This document shows, piece after piece, positions 35,621-44,624 of a stretch of 64,000 nucleotides of DNA; the first letter of the stretch is position 1, and each line of letters begins with the position of its first letter. The DNA lies in assembly GCF_000376805.1 (NCBI RefSeq), contig NZ_AQXT01000002.1, positions 3,038,001 to 3,102,000 on the forward strand, written 5' to 3'. The notes beneath the pieces were generated by a model, which saw only the letters and a list, made by a program, of their open reading frames with translations, made no database searches and was not told the DNA's origin. The translations under genes were made by a program, and so were the position numbers. The stretch comes from Henriciella marina DSM 19595. GTDB lineage: Bacteria; Pseudomonadota; Alphaproteobacteria; Caulobacterales; Hyphomonadaceae.

Positions 35621-37231
35621 TTAGCTCGCGGGCAATTCGACGATGAAGCGTGCCCCGCCTGCATCACGGTTTTCCGCCCAGACCTCGCCCATATGGGTCG
35701 CCGCGATCTGTTGGACGATGGAAAGGCCCAGGCCTGAATTCCGGCCGAAGGCTGATCCTGCCGGGCGGTCGGTATAGAAGCGGTCGAAAATCTTCTCCAG
35801 CTTGTCGCCCGGAATGCCGGGGCCCTCATCCTCGACGATAATGCGCGCCGTGGTTTGCGGGCCGATCCGGTTCTGGTCGACCCTGACAGCGACGGTGCCA
35901 TCGGCAGGTGAAAAGGACAGGGCGTTGTCGATCAAATTGCGGATCACCTGGCCAAGCGGGCCTTCGCGCCCGCGTACGCGCAGGCCCGCGCCCATCGTCG
36001 CGTCCTCAAACGAGACGCTTGGCCCGGCTTCGTCCAGCTTCAGATGCTCATAGGTGGAGACGATATCCTGCACGAAACGGGAGATGTTCATTGTCTCTGT
36101 CGGCACACGCGTGATCTCGGCCTCCAGGCGTGAGGCATTCGAGATGTCCGTGATCAGCCGGTCTAGCCGTCCGACATCATGGGCAATCACCTTGTGAAGC
36201 TTGGCCATGGCCTCAGGATTGTCCTTGACCCGTTCGGCGGTCTCGACCGCAGAGCGAATTGAGGTCAGCGGGTTCTTGATTTCATGGGCAACATCGGCTG
36301 CGAACTGTTCGTTGGAGCTGATGCGTTCGAACAGGGCATCGGTCATCGCCTCCATCGAATTGGCGAGCGCGCCGATCTCGTCGCGCCGGCCCGTAATCCT
36401 TGGCAGGTTCAGCCGCTGGGTCGAGCCTGAGCGGACATCATCGGCCGCAGCCGACAGGCGCCGCAGCGGCCGGGCAATCCCAATCGTCAGAAGGGTGGAG
36501 GTGATCAGGGCGACCAGAACCGCCACGCCGATAAAGGGGATAAGCGCGGCCCGCTCTGCGCGAATGATCTCGTCGATATCATTGGACTCAACGGTCAGGA
36601 CGCCGACCACGGCAGAGACGTGCTGGACTGGAATGGACACAGAAATGATGCGCTGGCCGCGATCGTTGAAACGTTGGCTCGCAGCTTCCGCGCCGGCGGC
36701 TGCGACAGCGAACTCATCTGCAAATGTCTGGGTCCGGACGGCGTCGCCGCCCCGGTCGGGTACGATCGCGCCAAACGTAGATACCGCCCATTCAGAGAGA
36801 GATCGGCCGAAGCGGGAAATCTGGCTCGGCTCCTGAAGCGGGGGCAGGGAAGAGACGACCACCCTGTCTGACAGGAAATAGCTGTCGCCGATCAGGCTGC
36901 CGTCAGGGTTGTAGACCTTGCCGCGGACCGATACGGGAAGGGAAAGGTCGGCGAGCGTTGCGCGCGCCAGATCGGCATCCATGACAGGCTGTGGCTGGCC
37001 AAAGGTCGCGCCCTCCGCCAGCAGGTTCGAGAAGACCTGCGCCTGTCCGACAAGGTCCTGTTTCTTCGCGACCACAAAGCTCGCGCGCATCTCATTGAGC
37101 ACCATGGCGCCCAGGATAAGAATGGCGAGCCCGGCAAGATTGGATGCAAAGATGAGCCGCGCAATGCGCGATGAAAGCGGGTTTGCGCCTTTAAGGTCGA
37201 GAAACCTGCGTTTCTGCTCTGGCTCTTGCAT
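35621..37231 (-). CDS. chvG: Sensor histidine kinase ChvG
   Basis: Membrane sensor of the ChvG/ChvI (ExoS/ChvI) system that governs envelope and acid stress response. The 536 residues show an N-terminal helix (LIFASNLAGLAILILGAMVL), a periplasmic domain (about 50-225), a second helix (FIGVAVLVALITSTLLTIGI), HAMP, the phosphoacceptor His316 in DVAHEIKNPLTSIRSAVE, and the ATPase domain (NLIDNALSFSP, DEGPGIPGDKLEKIFDRF, GLGLSIVQQIA). Cognate regulator ChvI is at 39155-39850, separated by three genes, two of them on the opposite strand; usually the pair is adjacent. Confidence 0.93.
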   Translation of the reverse strand: MQEPEQKRRFLDLKGANPLSSRIARLIFASNLAGLAILILGAMVLNEMRASFVVAKKQDLVGQAQVFSNLLAEGATFGQPQPVMDADLARATLADLSLPVSVRGKVYNPDGSLIGDSYFLSDRVVVSSLPPLQEPSQISRFGRSLSEWAVSTFGAIVPDRGGDAVRTQTFADEFAVAAAGAEAASQRFNDRGQRIISVSIPVQHVSAVVGVLTVESNDIDEIIRAERAALIPFIGVAVLVALITSTLLTIGIARPLRRLSAAADDVRSGSTQRLNLPRITGRRDEIGALANSMEAMTDALFERISSNEQFAADVAHEIKNPLTSIRSAVETAERVKDNPEAMAKLHKVIAHDVGRLDRLITDISNASRLEAEITRVPTETMNISRFVQDIVSTYEHLKLDEAGPSVSFEDATMGAGLRVRGREGPLGQVIRNLIDNALSFSPADGTVAVRVDQNRIGPQTTARIIVEDEGPGIPGDKLEKIFDRFYTDRPAGSAFGRNSGLGLSIVQQIAATHMGEVWAENRDAGGARFIVELPAS

Positions 37232-37264
37232 CTTGCCTGCCGGGCCCGGTTGCCGATTGTCGCC

Positions 37265-37729
37265 TTAAGCGTCCGCTTCAACCTTCAGCGATTTGATCGA
37301 GTCTGGATTGCTCACCGGCTCGCCGCGCTTCAGCTGGTCGATATTGTCCATGCCTTCAACGACCTTGCCCCAGACAGTGTACTGCTTGTCGAGGAAACGG
37401 GCATCGTCGAACACGATGAAGAATTGCGAATTGGCCGAGTTCGGCTGATTGGTGCGAGCCATGGAGCAGATGCCGCGCACGTGCGGCTCGTCATTGAACT
37501 CGGCCTTCAGGTCCGGCTTGTCGGAGCCGCCCGTACCGGTGCCGTTCGGGCAGCCACACTGCGCCATGAAGCCGTCGATCACGCGGTGAAAGACGATGCC
37601 ATCATAGAAGCCTTCGCGTGCGAGCTCCTTGATGCGGGCAACGTGGTTGGGGGCAAGGTCCGGGCGAAGTTCGATCTTCACCGGGCCTTTTGTGGTTTCC
37701 ATGAGGAGGGTGTTTTCTGCGTCAGCCAT
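37265..37729 (-). CDS. Peptidyl-prolyl cis-trans isomerase (cyclophilin type)
   Basis: A 154-residue cytoplasmic cyclophilin without signal peptide. The core contains FHRVIDGFMAQCGCPNGTGTGG, RGICSMARTNQPNSANSQFFIV and YTVWGKVVEGMDNIDQLKRGEP, with the catalytic Arg in FHRVI. The ATG at 37729 has GGAGAC 7-10 bases upstream; an upstream frame start at 37792 adds a non-family N-terminus. Lies 33 bases upstream of chvG on the same strand. Confidence 0.94.
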   Translation of the reverse strand: MADAENTLLMETTKGPVKIELRPDLAPNHVARIKELAREGFYDGIVFHRVIDGFMAQCGCPNGTGTGGSDKPDLKAEFNDEPHVRGICSMARTNQPNSANSQFFIVFDDARFLDKQYTVWGKVVEGMDNIDQLKRGEPVSNPDSIKSLKVEADA

Positions 37730-37874
37730 GATGGGTCTCCGTATTTCATCTGGTTTGCGCTCCGGCATAAGGTGCAGAGGCCGGTCCCGCAAACCCCGTT
37801 CGCACTCTCTTGTATAAGCCCAGTCGGGGCATTAGCGATCAGGTGTCGCTTGATACCAGGAGGAGCCTAGCGCA

Positions 37875-38396
37875 ATGAGCCTTTCACTCTACGAAGCCGT
37901 AATCCCGCCAATGCAACAGATTATCGGCTCTGTGCAGAGCGTTCTTGAGAAAGGCGCCCAGCATTATGAGGCGCGCGGCCTGAACCCTGACGACCTCCTA
38001 AGCGAGTGTATCCACTCGGACATGCTGCCGCTGACCTTCCAGCTTCAGTCTGTCATGCACCACTCGCTCGGGGCGCTCGAAGGTGTGCGCCGCGGAGAGA
38101 CCGGCCCGCCGTCAAAGATCGAAAAGCTCGACTATGCAGGCTTCCAGGCCAAGCTTGCCGAAACTGCCCAGACGATCGCGGCCATGAAGTCCGATCAGGT
38201 CAATGAATGGGAAGGCAAGGCCGTCGTGTTCAAGATGGGCGAGATGTCCATGCCATTCGTCGCCGAAGGCTTCCTCTTGTCCTTCGCCAAACCGAACCTC
38301 TATTTCCACGCCACGACGGCCTATGACATTCTGCGCATGAAAGCGGTGCCGCTCGGCAAGCGCGACTATCTCGGCCAGATGCAGCTGAAACGGTAA
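37875..38396 (+). CDS. DUF1993 family protein
   Basis: A 173-residue protein with the DUF1993 pattern: MSLSLYEAVIPPMQQIIGSVQSVLEKGAQHYEARG, LLSECIHSDMLPLTFQLQSV, then FVAEGFLLSFAKPNLYFHATTAYDILR near the C-terminus. It resembles DinB-like helical bundles with conserved His residues. Function unknown. An AGGAGG lies upstream of the start at a slightly long distance. Single gene, between divergent cyclophilin and the downstream dipeptidase. Confidence 0.85.
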   Translation: MSLSLYEAVIPPMQQIIGSVQSVLEKGAQHYEARGLNPDDLLSECIHSDMLPLTFQLQSVMHHSLGALEGVRRGETGPPSKIEKLDYAGFQAKLAETAQTIAAMKSDQVNEWEGKAVVFKMGEMSMPFVAEGFLLSFAKPNLYFHATTAYDILRMKAVPLGKRDYLGQMQLKR

Positions 38397-38452
38397 GCGG
38401 CCTCGGCCAGGACCGTACATCAGCCTGCTGCGCGCTCTGGGGGACGGTCGCA

Positions 38453-39139
38453 ATGAAACATCTGATATCGATCTGCTTCATGGCCCTGATGGGCTGTGCC
38501 CCCTCGAATGGACAGGAGAGCACGCGCTTGGCTCCGGACGGATTTGTAAGATTGGCCGATCATGTCCCCGGCCTGATCGAAGATATGCGCTACCACACGC
38601 CTGACAATTTCGTGGGTGTCCCGGTTGATGGTTACGAGGCGCCGATCTGCTGGCTCACGCGTGAGGCAGCAGATGCACTGGTTGAGGTGCAGGCGCGGCT
38701 CGCCGGATTTGGGCTCGGCCTGAAGGTGTTCGACTGTTACCGCCCGGCGCGCGCTGTCGCGCATTTTGGCCGTTGGGCGGGTGACCTCGAAGACCAGTCC
38801 ACCAAGCCCGTCTACTATCCGAATGTCGAGAAAGCCGAGCTCTTCAGCCTCGGCTATATCGCCGAAAGATCCGGGCATTCACGCGGCAGCACGATGGACC
38901 TCACACTGGTCGATATCGCAACAGGCGACGAAATCGATATGGGCTCCCCCTTCGACCTGTTCGATCCGATTTCGTGGCCGTCAGACCCGCGCCCGACCGC
39001 GCAGCAGCGTGCCAATCGGGCCTTCCTGCAGTCCATCATGCAGGCGCACGGGTTCAAAGGTCTCAAGGAAGAGTGGTGGCACTTCACCCTCGTCGATGAG
39101 CCTTATCCGAGTACCTATTTTGACTTCGTGATCAGGTGA
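38453..39139 (+). CDS. D-alanyl-D-alanine dipeptidase (VanX/DdpX-like) lipoprotein
   Basis: A 228-residue zinc peptidase of the M15D group, with a lipoprotein signal (ICFMALMGCAPS, Cys15). Motifs: VFDCYRPARAVAHF, SGHSRGSTMDLTLVD (SxHxxGxxxD zinc site), DMGSPFD and EEWWHFTL (catalytic Glu and zinc His). It would hydrolyse D-Ala-D-Ala in the envelope, perhaps in peptidoglycan recycling rather than vancomycin resistance, since no vanHA-like genes are here. Converges with chvI, 15 bases between stops. Confidence 0.9.
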   Translation: MKHLISICFMALMGCAPSNGQESTRLAPDGFVRLADHVPGLIEDMRYHTPDNFVGVPVDGYEAPICWLTREAADALVEVQARLAGFGLGLKVFDCYRPARAVAHFGRWAGDLEDQSTKPVYYPNVEKAELFSLGYIAERSGHSRGSTMDLTLVDIATGDEIDMGSPFDLFDPISWPSDPRPTAQQRANRAFLQSIMQAHGFKGLKEEWWHFTLVDEPYPSTYFDFVIR

Positions 39140-39154
39140 CCGGTCAGACCGGGT

Positions 39155-39850
39155 TCAGCTCTCATTATAACGATAGCCGACGCCGTAGAGGGTCTCGATG
39201 GCGTCGAACTCGTCATCGACCTCGCGGAACTTCTTGCGCAGGCGTTTGATGTGGCTGTCGATGGTGCGGTCGTCGACATAGATCTGGTCGTCATAGGCCG
39301 CGTCCATCAGCTGGTCGCGGCTTTTGACGTATCCGGGACGCTGGGCCAGCGAGTGCAGGATCAGGAATTCGGTCACCGTCAGGCGGACCGGTTCGCCGTC
39401 CCAGGAGCAGGCATGGCGGTTCGGGTCGAGCGTCAGGCGGCCGCGAATGATCGGCTTCTGGTCGCCCTCTTCAACCTGTCCCTCTGTGGTGCGTGAGCGG
39501 CGAAGAACCGCTTTCACGCGCTCTGACAGGAGGCGGTTGGAGCAGGGTTTGCGGACAAAATCGTCGGCGCCGATATTGAAGCCGATGACCTCGTCGATCT
39601 CTTCATCCTTTGAGGTAAGGAAGATCACGGGCAGCTCTGACGCCTGACGCAGGCGGCGCAGCAGCTCCATGCCGTCCATCTTCGGCATCTTCACATCGAG
39701 GATGGCAAGGTCGGGCGGGGTTTCGGTCAGACCAGACAGGGCAGAGAGCCCGTCATGATAGGTTTTGACCTCGTAGCCCTCGGCTTCGAAAAACATCTTT
39801 AGCGAAGCGACAATGTTCTCGTCGTCGTCCACAAGTGCCAGCGTTGTCAT
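39155..39850 (-). CDS. chvI: Response regulator ChvI (OmpR family)
   Basis: The 231-residue transcription factor has a receiver domain (D52 phosphorylation site in [13 protein letters not shown], acidic pair D8-D9, and K102 region) and an OmpR-type winged-helix C-terminus ([57 protein letters not shown]). GGAGG lies upstream of the ATG. Its sequence closely matches ChvI from other alphaproteobacteria. Partner of chvG at 35621-37231. Confidence 0.95.
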   Translation of the reverse strand: MTTLALVDDDENIVASLKMFFEAEGYEVKTYHDGLSALSGLTETPPDLAILDVKMPKMDGMELLRRLRQASELPVIFLTSKDEEIDEVIGFNIGADDFVRKPCSNRLLSERVKAVLRRSRTTEGQVEEGDQKPIIRGRLTLDPNRHACSWDGEPVRLTVTEFLILHSLAQRPGYVKSRDQLMDAAYDDQIYVDDRTIDSHIKRLRKKFREVDDEFDAIETLYGVGYRYNES

Positions 39851-40114
39851 CTTAGCCTCCTCTCAACCCATTCCAGCTATACGGTTCGCAAGGCCAGGCG
39901 GTTTCATTCGGGGCGTTGAACCATGGTTCGCGCCTTCGAGGAAGCCCCGGGCCCCGTCACAACAGACCCCTAGCCTGTGGCAAGGCTTGGAAGTCTATGG
40001 GGCAATTTGGGGGCATCAGGCGCGGGGGTTGCCACAATTGGGGACAGGTAATCCTCACAAGTGTGCACGAAACTTGCAACTCGCCTGTCAGGCTAGTCTT
40101 GAGGGACACAAGAA

Positions 40115-41161
40115 ATGACCAAGGATCGCATTGACTGGGTCGATTATGGCAAGGGCATCTGCATCATCCTCGTGGTGATGATGCATTCGACGCTCAACTA
40201 TGGCGAGATGGTGCATGGCACCGGCTGGATGCACGACGTCGTCGCCTTCGCCAAACCCTTCAGAATGCCGGACTTTTTCCTGATTGCGGGCCTTTTCCTG
40301 TCGCGCTCGATCAATGGTCCGCTGGTCGATTATATCGACCGCAAAGTCATCCATTTTGCTTACTTCTACCTGCTCTGGCTGGGCCTTCAGACGGTCGCTT
40401 TCGAGGCGAACCTGTTGCTCACGGATCCTGCGGCGGTTGGCCTTATCTTTTTGAAACAACTTGTCTTTCCAGCCTCCAGCCTCTGGTTCATTCACCAGCT
40501 TCTCTTTTTCTATCTTGTCACGAGGCTCCTTCGCCGTGTGCCGGTTCTGGCCGTCTTCGGCGCTGCTGCCCTGGCTCACATCGCCTTCTATGCAGGCTGG
40601 ATCGCGCCATCCTGGTCGGTGACCGAGCGGTTTGCGAACTGGTATGTCTTCTTCTTCGCAGGCTATGCCTTTGCCCCGCTTATCTTCCGCATGGCGACCA
40701 CGATGCGCGAGCATGGCATGGTAGCTTTGGCAGGCCTCGCGGTCTGGGCAATCTGGAACAGTGAGCTTGTAAGTGCAGGCATCAGCGACATGCCTGTCGT
40801 GAGCTTGATCCTTGGTTTTGCAGGCGCTTTTGCCATCGTGACCGTCGCAGCCTTGCTGGCCAGGTTCGAGATCGGCAACGCGCTGCGCTATGCTGGCAAG
40901 CATTCCATCGTCATCTATCTGACCTTCTTCATTCCAATGAAGGTGGCCCAGAAGGGGCTCGCCATGACAGGGCTTATCCCTGATATCGGCTGGGCGTCGC
41001 TGGCGATCCTTGTCTTCGCTGTGGCTGTGCCGCTGGTCTTCCACTTCGTGATCCGAAAGACCCCGCTCAGCTTCCTTTATGAGCGTCCGGCCTTCTTGCG
41101 GATCAATGGCGCGAAGAGCGCGCGTCCTGCGAAGGACAGCATTGGGGCGGTGAAAGCCTGA
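40115..41161 (+). CDS. Acyltransferase 3 family membrane protein
   Basis: A 348-residue polytopic membrane protein of the acyltransferase-3/OpgC family. It begins with DYGKGICIILVVMMHSTLNYG, in which the His corresponds to the catalytic residue of the family, and FRMPDFFLIAGLFLSRSI. About ten helices; ends with a basic tail (GAKSARPAKDS). Likely O-acylates or succinylates a glycan or glucan; no specific substrate can be read. A clear GAGGG precedes the ATG. The 264 bases upstream (39851-40114) hold no gene that I recognise. Confidence 0.87.
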   Translation: MTKDRIDWVDYGKGICIILVVMMHSTLNYGEMVHGTGWMHDVVAFAKPFRMPDFFLIAGLFLSRSINGPLVDYIDRKVIHFAYFYLLWLGLQTVAFEANLLLTDPAAVGLIFLKQLVFPASSLWFIHQLLFFYLVTRLLRRVPVLAVFGAAALAHIAFYAGWIAPSWSVTERFANWYVFFFAGYAFAPLIFRMATTMREHGMVALAGLAVWAIWNSELVSAGISDMPVVSLILGFAGAFAIVTVAALLARFEIGNALRYAGKHSIVIYLTFFIPMKVAQKGLAMTGLIPDIGWASLAILVFAVAVPLVFHFVIRKTPLSFLYERPAFLRINGAKSARPAKDSIGAVKA

Positions 41162-41202
41162 GGCGGAAATTCGGCGGGGTTACCGTCGGATGATGCTGCC
41201 GG

Positions 41203-41224
41203 TTCCCCTCTCAAATGAGGGGAA
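41203..41224. terminator. Stem-loop downstream of acyltransferase gene
   Basis: TTCCCCTC pairs with GAGGGGAA across a TCAAAT loop. On the plus strand it is followed by A-runs, on the minus strand by TTTTTCCCC before it, so it is probably a weak or bidirectional terminator. Confidence 0.4.
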
Positions 41225-41227
41225 AAA

Positions 41228-41271
41228 GGCGGTGTCTGGACGGTGCACGGGCGGTGTTCCGGCGGTGTTTT
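41228..41271 (+). repeat. Four 11-bp tandem repeats (GGCGGTG units)
   Basis: Consecutive 11-base units at 41228, 41239, 41250 and 41261 share the core GGCGGTG (second unit GACGGTG). The period equals one helical turn, so repeated protein-binding faces are plausible. They lie 112-155 bases upstream of the MFS transporter start. Confidence 0.55.
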
Positions 41272-41361
41272 GGATTTGCCGCCAGTTTTCCTGTGGACAG
41301 ACCGCCTGGCGACCACAAACGCCATAGCTGACGCGCGCGTCACCTTTGCTTCACCTGTGAA

Positions 41362-41381
41362 GTGTCCTATCGGTGGACACC
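41362..41381 (+). promoter_or_regulatory. Inverted repeat at the MFS transporter start
   Basis: GTGTCC-TATCGGT-GGACAC, 6-bp arms and 7-base spacer, ending one base before the ATG at 41383. It could be an operator or a translation-blocking hairpin. Confidence 0.4.
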
Positions 41382-41382
41382 T

Positions 41383-42645
41383 ATGGCTTCGCCTCCTCCT
41401 TCTGCTTCAGACGAAACGTCAGATCCGTCAGGCGACGCGCCCGGCGACGAACGTCGGCTTTCATCGACCGAGCTCTTGCTTCTGACGCTGGCGTCTGCGG
41501 TGGTGACAGCGAACGCCTATTACATTCACCCGATCATCTCTGAGGTCGCGCGCGGCTTTGAGGTGCGCGATGCGGTGATCGGCATCGTGCCCGGCGCCAA
41601 TCAGCTTGCGCTCGCGCTCGGTGTCTTCCTGCTTTTGCCGCTGGGTGACCGGGTCTCGAACAGAAGGCTTGTGACGATCACGGTGGCCGGCCAGTTCCTG
41701 TCGATCACAGGGATGGCCTTCGCGACCGATTTCAGGCTTTTCACGCTCGCCTCGACCGTGCTCGGCTTCTTCACGATCGCGCCTTATCTGTTGCCTGCCT
41801 ATGCCTCAAAACGGGTGGACCCGGCGCGGCTGGGCGCGGTGACCGCGATGCTGACGACAGGCGTCATTGGCGGCATTCTGGTTGCCCGCGCCGGGGCCGG
41901 GATCGTGGCGGAGACGTTTGGCTGGCGCACGGTCTATTACATTGCCTCCTGCTTCATGCTGATCGTGTCGATCCTCCTTCCCTTCCTTATGGATGAGCGC
42001 GAGGCGGGCAGCGATACCCGGCCCAAGCAAAGCTATTTCAGCCTGCTTTTATCGATGTTCCCGCTGTTGAAGCGCTATCCCGAAATTATCGTCTCGGGCG
42101 CGATGCAGGGGCTTGGATTCGGGGTTTTCCTGTCGATCTGGATGGGGCTTGGCCTGCACCTGCCGGATATGGGCTACGGGGTTGATGTCGTCGGCTATCT
42201 GGCGGCCTTTGCAGGCTTTAACCTGCTTACAACGCCTGCACTGGGGCGATGGGCCGACAGGGTGGGGCCGTACAAGGCACGCATCGTTGCGGCCTGCGTC
42301 AATTTCCTCGCTGTCTGCCTTCTCTGGCCGCTCGGCTATAATCTCTGGCTTCTGATCATCCCGGTCGTGCTGATGACGCTTCTGGGGCCGCTGGTCGATA
42401 TCTGTAACCGGATGACATTCCTCTCTCTTGAGAAAGATATCCGCACCCGGCTGATGACCATCTATATTGTCATGATGTTCATTGGCGGCGGCATTTCGAG
42501 TTCCCTGGGCACTGCCGTCTATGATTTCGCAGGCTGGCCCGGTAATGCGATGCTCGCCGTGTGCATGTCAGGGGGGCTGCTGACGCTGTCAGTTATTGCT
42601 TGGCGGGTCTGGGGCCGGAACATCGATGCCGCTCCGGCCGGCTGA
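41383..42645 (+). CDS. Major facilitator superfamily transporter
   Basis: A 420-residue 12-helix transporter. The N-terminal tail is polar (PPPSASDETSD). Helix-1 signature LLLLTLASAVVTANAYYIHPIISEVARGFEV, GDRVSNRRLVTITVAGQF (motif A-like loop) and the second-half loop GRWADRVGPYKARIV support the MFS. It resembles predicted arabinose/drug-type transporters (YnfM/MdtL neighbours) but the substrate is unknown. ATG at 41383 is chosen over GTG at 41362, because GGTGGA precedes it at normal distance; both are in frame. The next gene starts 15 bases after its stop. Confidence 0.87.
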   Translation: MASPPPSASDETSDPSGDAPGDERRLSSTELLLLTLASAVVTANAYYIHPIISEVARGFEVRDAVIGIVPGANQLALALGVFLLLPLGDRVSNRRLVTITVAGQFLSITGMAFATDFRLFTLASTVLGFFTIAPYLLPAYASKRVDPARLGAVTAMLTTGVIGGILVARAGAGIVAETFGWRTVYYIASCFMLIVSILLPFLMDEREAGSDTRPKQSYFSLLLSMFPLLKRYPEIIVSGAMQGLGFGVFLSIWMGLGLHLPDMGYGVDVVGYLAAFAGFNLLTTPALGRWADRVGPYKARIVAACVNFLAVCLLWPLGYNLWLLIIPVVLMTLLGPLVDICNRMTFLSLEKDIRTRLMTIYIVMMFIGGGISSSLGTAVYDFAGWPGNAMLAVCMSGGLLTLSVIAWRVWGRNIDAAPAG

Positions 42646-42660
42646 GGGAGGGGCTGCGAC

Positions 42661-43131
42661 ATGGACATCGAACGCCATAGGCTTGCCGCGCAACCCTATC
42701 TCTATGTCGACCGCTCTGCCGATTTGACCGCGGCGGGGATCGCGGCGGCCATGGAATCCGGATTTGGCGAGGTCATCGGTTTCTTCGGCGAGAAGAAAAT
42801 CATGCCCGCCAGCATGCCGATCGCTGTCTATGCGGAGATGCCCGGTCCGGGCCGCAAGATGGCGTTTCGTGCGGGTTTCTTTGTCGATGCGGCTGAAGCC
42901 TCACTGGCATCCGGGACGATTATCGCAGGGACCATTCCGGCGGGCGAAGCGATCAAGACGGTTCATTCCGGATCCTATGCCAGCCTGAACCAGACGCATT
43001 CGGCGCTGTGGGCCGCCATAAGCGAGGCGGGTGCGACGCCCGCCATGCCGATCTGGGAGGTTTATACCGATGATCCAACGACCCTGCCGGAAGACAAGGT
43101 CCGCACTGAGGTGTGGCGGGCCGTGAGATGA
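42661..43131 (+). CDS. GyrI-like small-molecule binding domain protein
   Basis: A 156-residue single-domain protein of the GyrI-like/AraC effector-binding type (SHS2 fold). It begins MDIERHRLAAQPYLYVDRSAD, and contains MPIAVYAEMPGP, AEGTIPAGEAIKTVHSGSY-type middle and a conserved C-terminal PIWEVYTDDPTTLPEDKVRTEVW. The domain binds hydrophobic ligands such as drugs and may sense or sequester a compound exported by the upstream MFS protein. GGGAGGGG lies upstream of the ATG. It is probably co-transcribed with the MFS gene. Confidence 0.82.
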   Translation: MDIERHRLAAQPYLYVDRSADLTAAGIAAAMESGFGEVIGFFGEKKIMPASMPIAVYAEMPGPGRKMAFRAGFFVDAAEASLASGTIIAGTIPAGEAIKTVHSGSYASLNQTHSALWAAISEAGATPAMPIWEVYTDDPTTLPEDKVRTEVWRAVR

Positions 43132-43222
43132 TGGCAGCCGCAGCTGCGCTAAAATCCGGCTCATATCTTGCTTTGGTCAGAGAATGCAGGCCAATTCCGG
43201 CCAGGTTTCGAGGGGCAACTTG

Positions 43223-43726
43223 ATGAAGAGTGTATTTGTGTCGGCCGCGCTTGCTACGGTTTTTCTTGCCGGGTGTCAGACCCTGCCGCCGGAACTGGAA
43301 ACCGATCAGCACGCGATGATCGAGGCAGCGTCTGCAGACTGGGTAGAGGCGTACAACGCCAATGACTGGACGGCCCTGTCTCAACTCTTCACGGTGGACG
43401 CGATCCTCATGCCGCCAAACGACCCCGCTGTAATCGGCCGTGAGGCCATCGCGGCCTGGGAAGCGGAAAACGAAGATGGCTTCCGCATTGCGCTCGATAT
43501 CGAAAATATCAGCGGCAGCGGTGACACCGCCTATGTACGCGGCCGCTCCTGTGTGTTCGTCCCGACCGGCGAGCAGAGCTATGGCGTCGATGCTGGCAAA
43601 TTCCTTGAAGTTCGCAAGCTGCAGGAGAATGGCGACTGGCTGGTCGATGTCGATATTTTCAATTCCAACGCACCGGCGGCCGCCGAGCTGCTGGATGCGT
43701 GTCCGTTCGCTGACGGCTGGAACTAG
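43223..43726 (+). CDS. SnoaL/DUF4440-like lipoprotein (copy 1)
   Basis: A 167-residue protein. Lipoprotein signal: MKSVFVSAALATVFLAGCQ with Cys18. The rest is an NTF2-like domain: IEAASADWVEAYNANDWTALSQLFTVDAILMPPNDPAVIGREAIAAWE and a final LLDACPFADGWN. No catalytic residues are evident. It shares its layout and C-terminal DACPFxDGW with the gene at 44121 (copy 2), so they are paralogues. ATG 43223 has GAGGGG upstream; a frame start at 43184 adds residues unlike a signal peptide. Confidence 0.8.
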   Translation: MKSVFVSAALATVFLAGCQTLPPELETDQHAMIEAASADWVEAYNANDWTALSQLFTVDAILMPPNDPAVIGREAIAAWEAENEDGFRIALDIENISGSGDTAYVRGRSCVFVPTGEQSYGVDAGKFLEVRKLQENGDWLVDVDIFNSNAPAAAELLDACPFADGWN

Positions 43727-44120
43727 CCGGGCGATCTTCGTCGACGGATAGAAAATGAGCGGCGCGCCAGCTACGTATGTCGGCGCCCGTCTGGGAAGCT
43801 GATAGGGCGCTTCCGGCGCGCTAGCCTGTCCGGTTCGGATCAAAACTGGCACACTTGTGCGGTTCCCGGACACAAGCCATTTCCGAAACCTTGCTGTACT
43901 CGATGAAGTTTTATCGCCGTGGTTAAAGCCTTGCTGGCGCAATGAAATTCAGGATTCCCGGTAGGAAGCGCCTGAACCTGCCTGTCAGGCCGCGCCAGGC
44001 AAGCGAATTTTTCCCAAGTGTCGCTGACATATTTTGGTTAATATGCTAAAGACCTACCGGTTGGCGTAGCTATTGCGTGTGTGGGACGAACACGGGCAGC
44101 CAGGACGGGATATTTAAATA
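43727..44120. other. 394-base gene-free stretch between tandem SnoaL-like genes
   Basis: No convincing gene, RNA or terminator was recognised here. A CTGACA-N16-CTAAAG pair near 44023-44050 is a weak promoter candidate for copy 2. The presence of this region suggests the two paralogues are transcribed separately. Confidence 0.4.
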
Positions 44121-44624
44121 ATGAAAAATCATGTTCTACCAGTGATTAGTTTGCTGCTGAGTGCGGCTGCGTGTCAGTCGCTTCCGCCGGAAATCGATCA
44201 GATGGACCGGGCACAGATACAGTCCCTGTCGACAAATGTCGTGGCTGCCTACAATCAGGACGACCTCGACCAGTTCGTGACAGTATTTACGCCAGACGCG
44301 ATTGTGATGCCGCCGCACGAGCCTGCCGTAAATGGGCATGCCTCCATCATGAAATGGAAGGCCGATCACAAGCCGGGCCTCAAGCTTGCCTCTGTGGTGG
44401 AACATATGGAGGGCAGCGGCGACACGGCCTATATGCGTGGGCGTTACTGTCTTTTCCAGCTCAAGGCAGACGGCAGCTATGAGGTCAATCCAGGCAAGTT
44501 TCTCGAAACACTGAGGCTTCAGGGCGATCAGAGCTGGCTGGTCGATGTGCAGATCTTCAATTCCGACATCGACGAAGATGCCGACTGGCTGGATGCGTGT
44601 CCGTTCACGGACGGGTGGGAGTAG
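44121..44624 (+). CDS. SnoaL/DUF4440-like lipoprotein (copy 2)
   Basis: A 167-residue NTF2-like lipoprotein. The signal is VLPVISLLLSAAACQSLPPE, with Cys18. The core matches copy 1: VVAAYNQDDLDQFVTVFTPDAIVMPPHEPAVNGHASIMKWK, SGDTAYMRGRYCLF and DWLDACPFTDGWE. The two Cys (mature C in RYCLF and DACPF) are conserved between copies and may form a disulfide. No specific function is known. The ATG has only a weak upstream site. AT-rich sequence ATATTTAAATA precedes it. Confidence 0.8.
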   Translation: MKNHVLPVISLLLSAAACQSLPPEIDQMDRAQIQSLSTNVVAAYNQDDLDQFVTVFTPDAIVMPPHEPAVNGHASIMKWKADHKPGLKLASVVEHMEGSGDTAYMRGRYCLFQLKADGSYEVNPGKFLETLRLQGDQSWLVDVQIFNSDIDEDADWLDACPFTDGWE

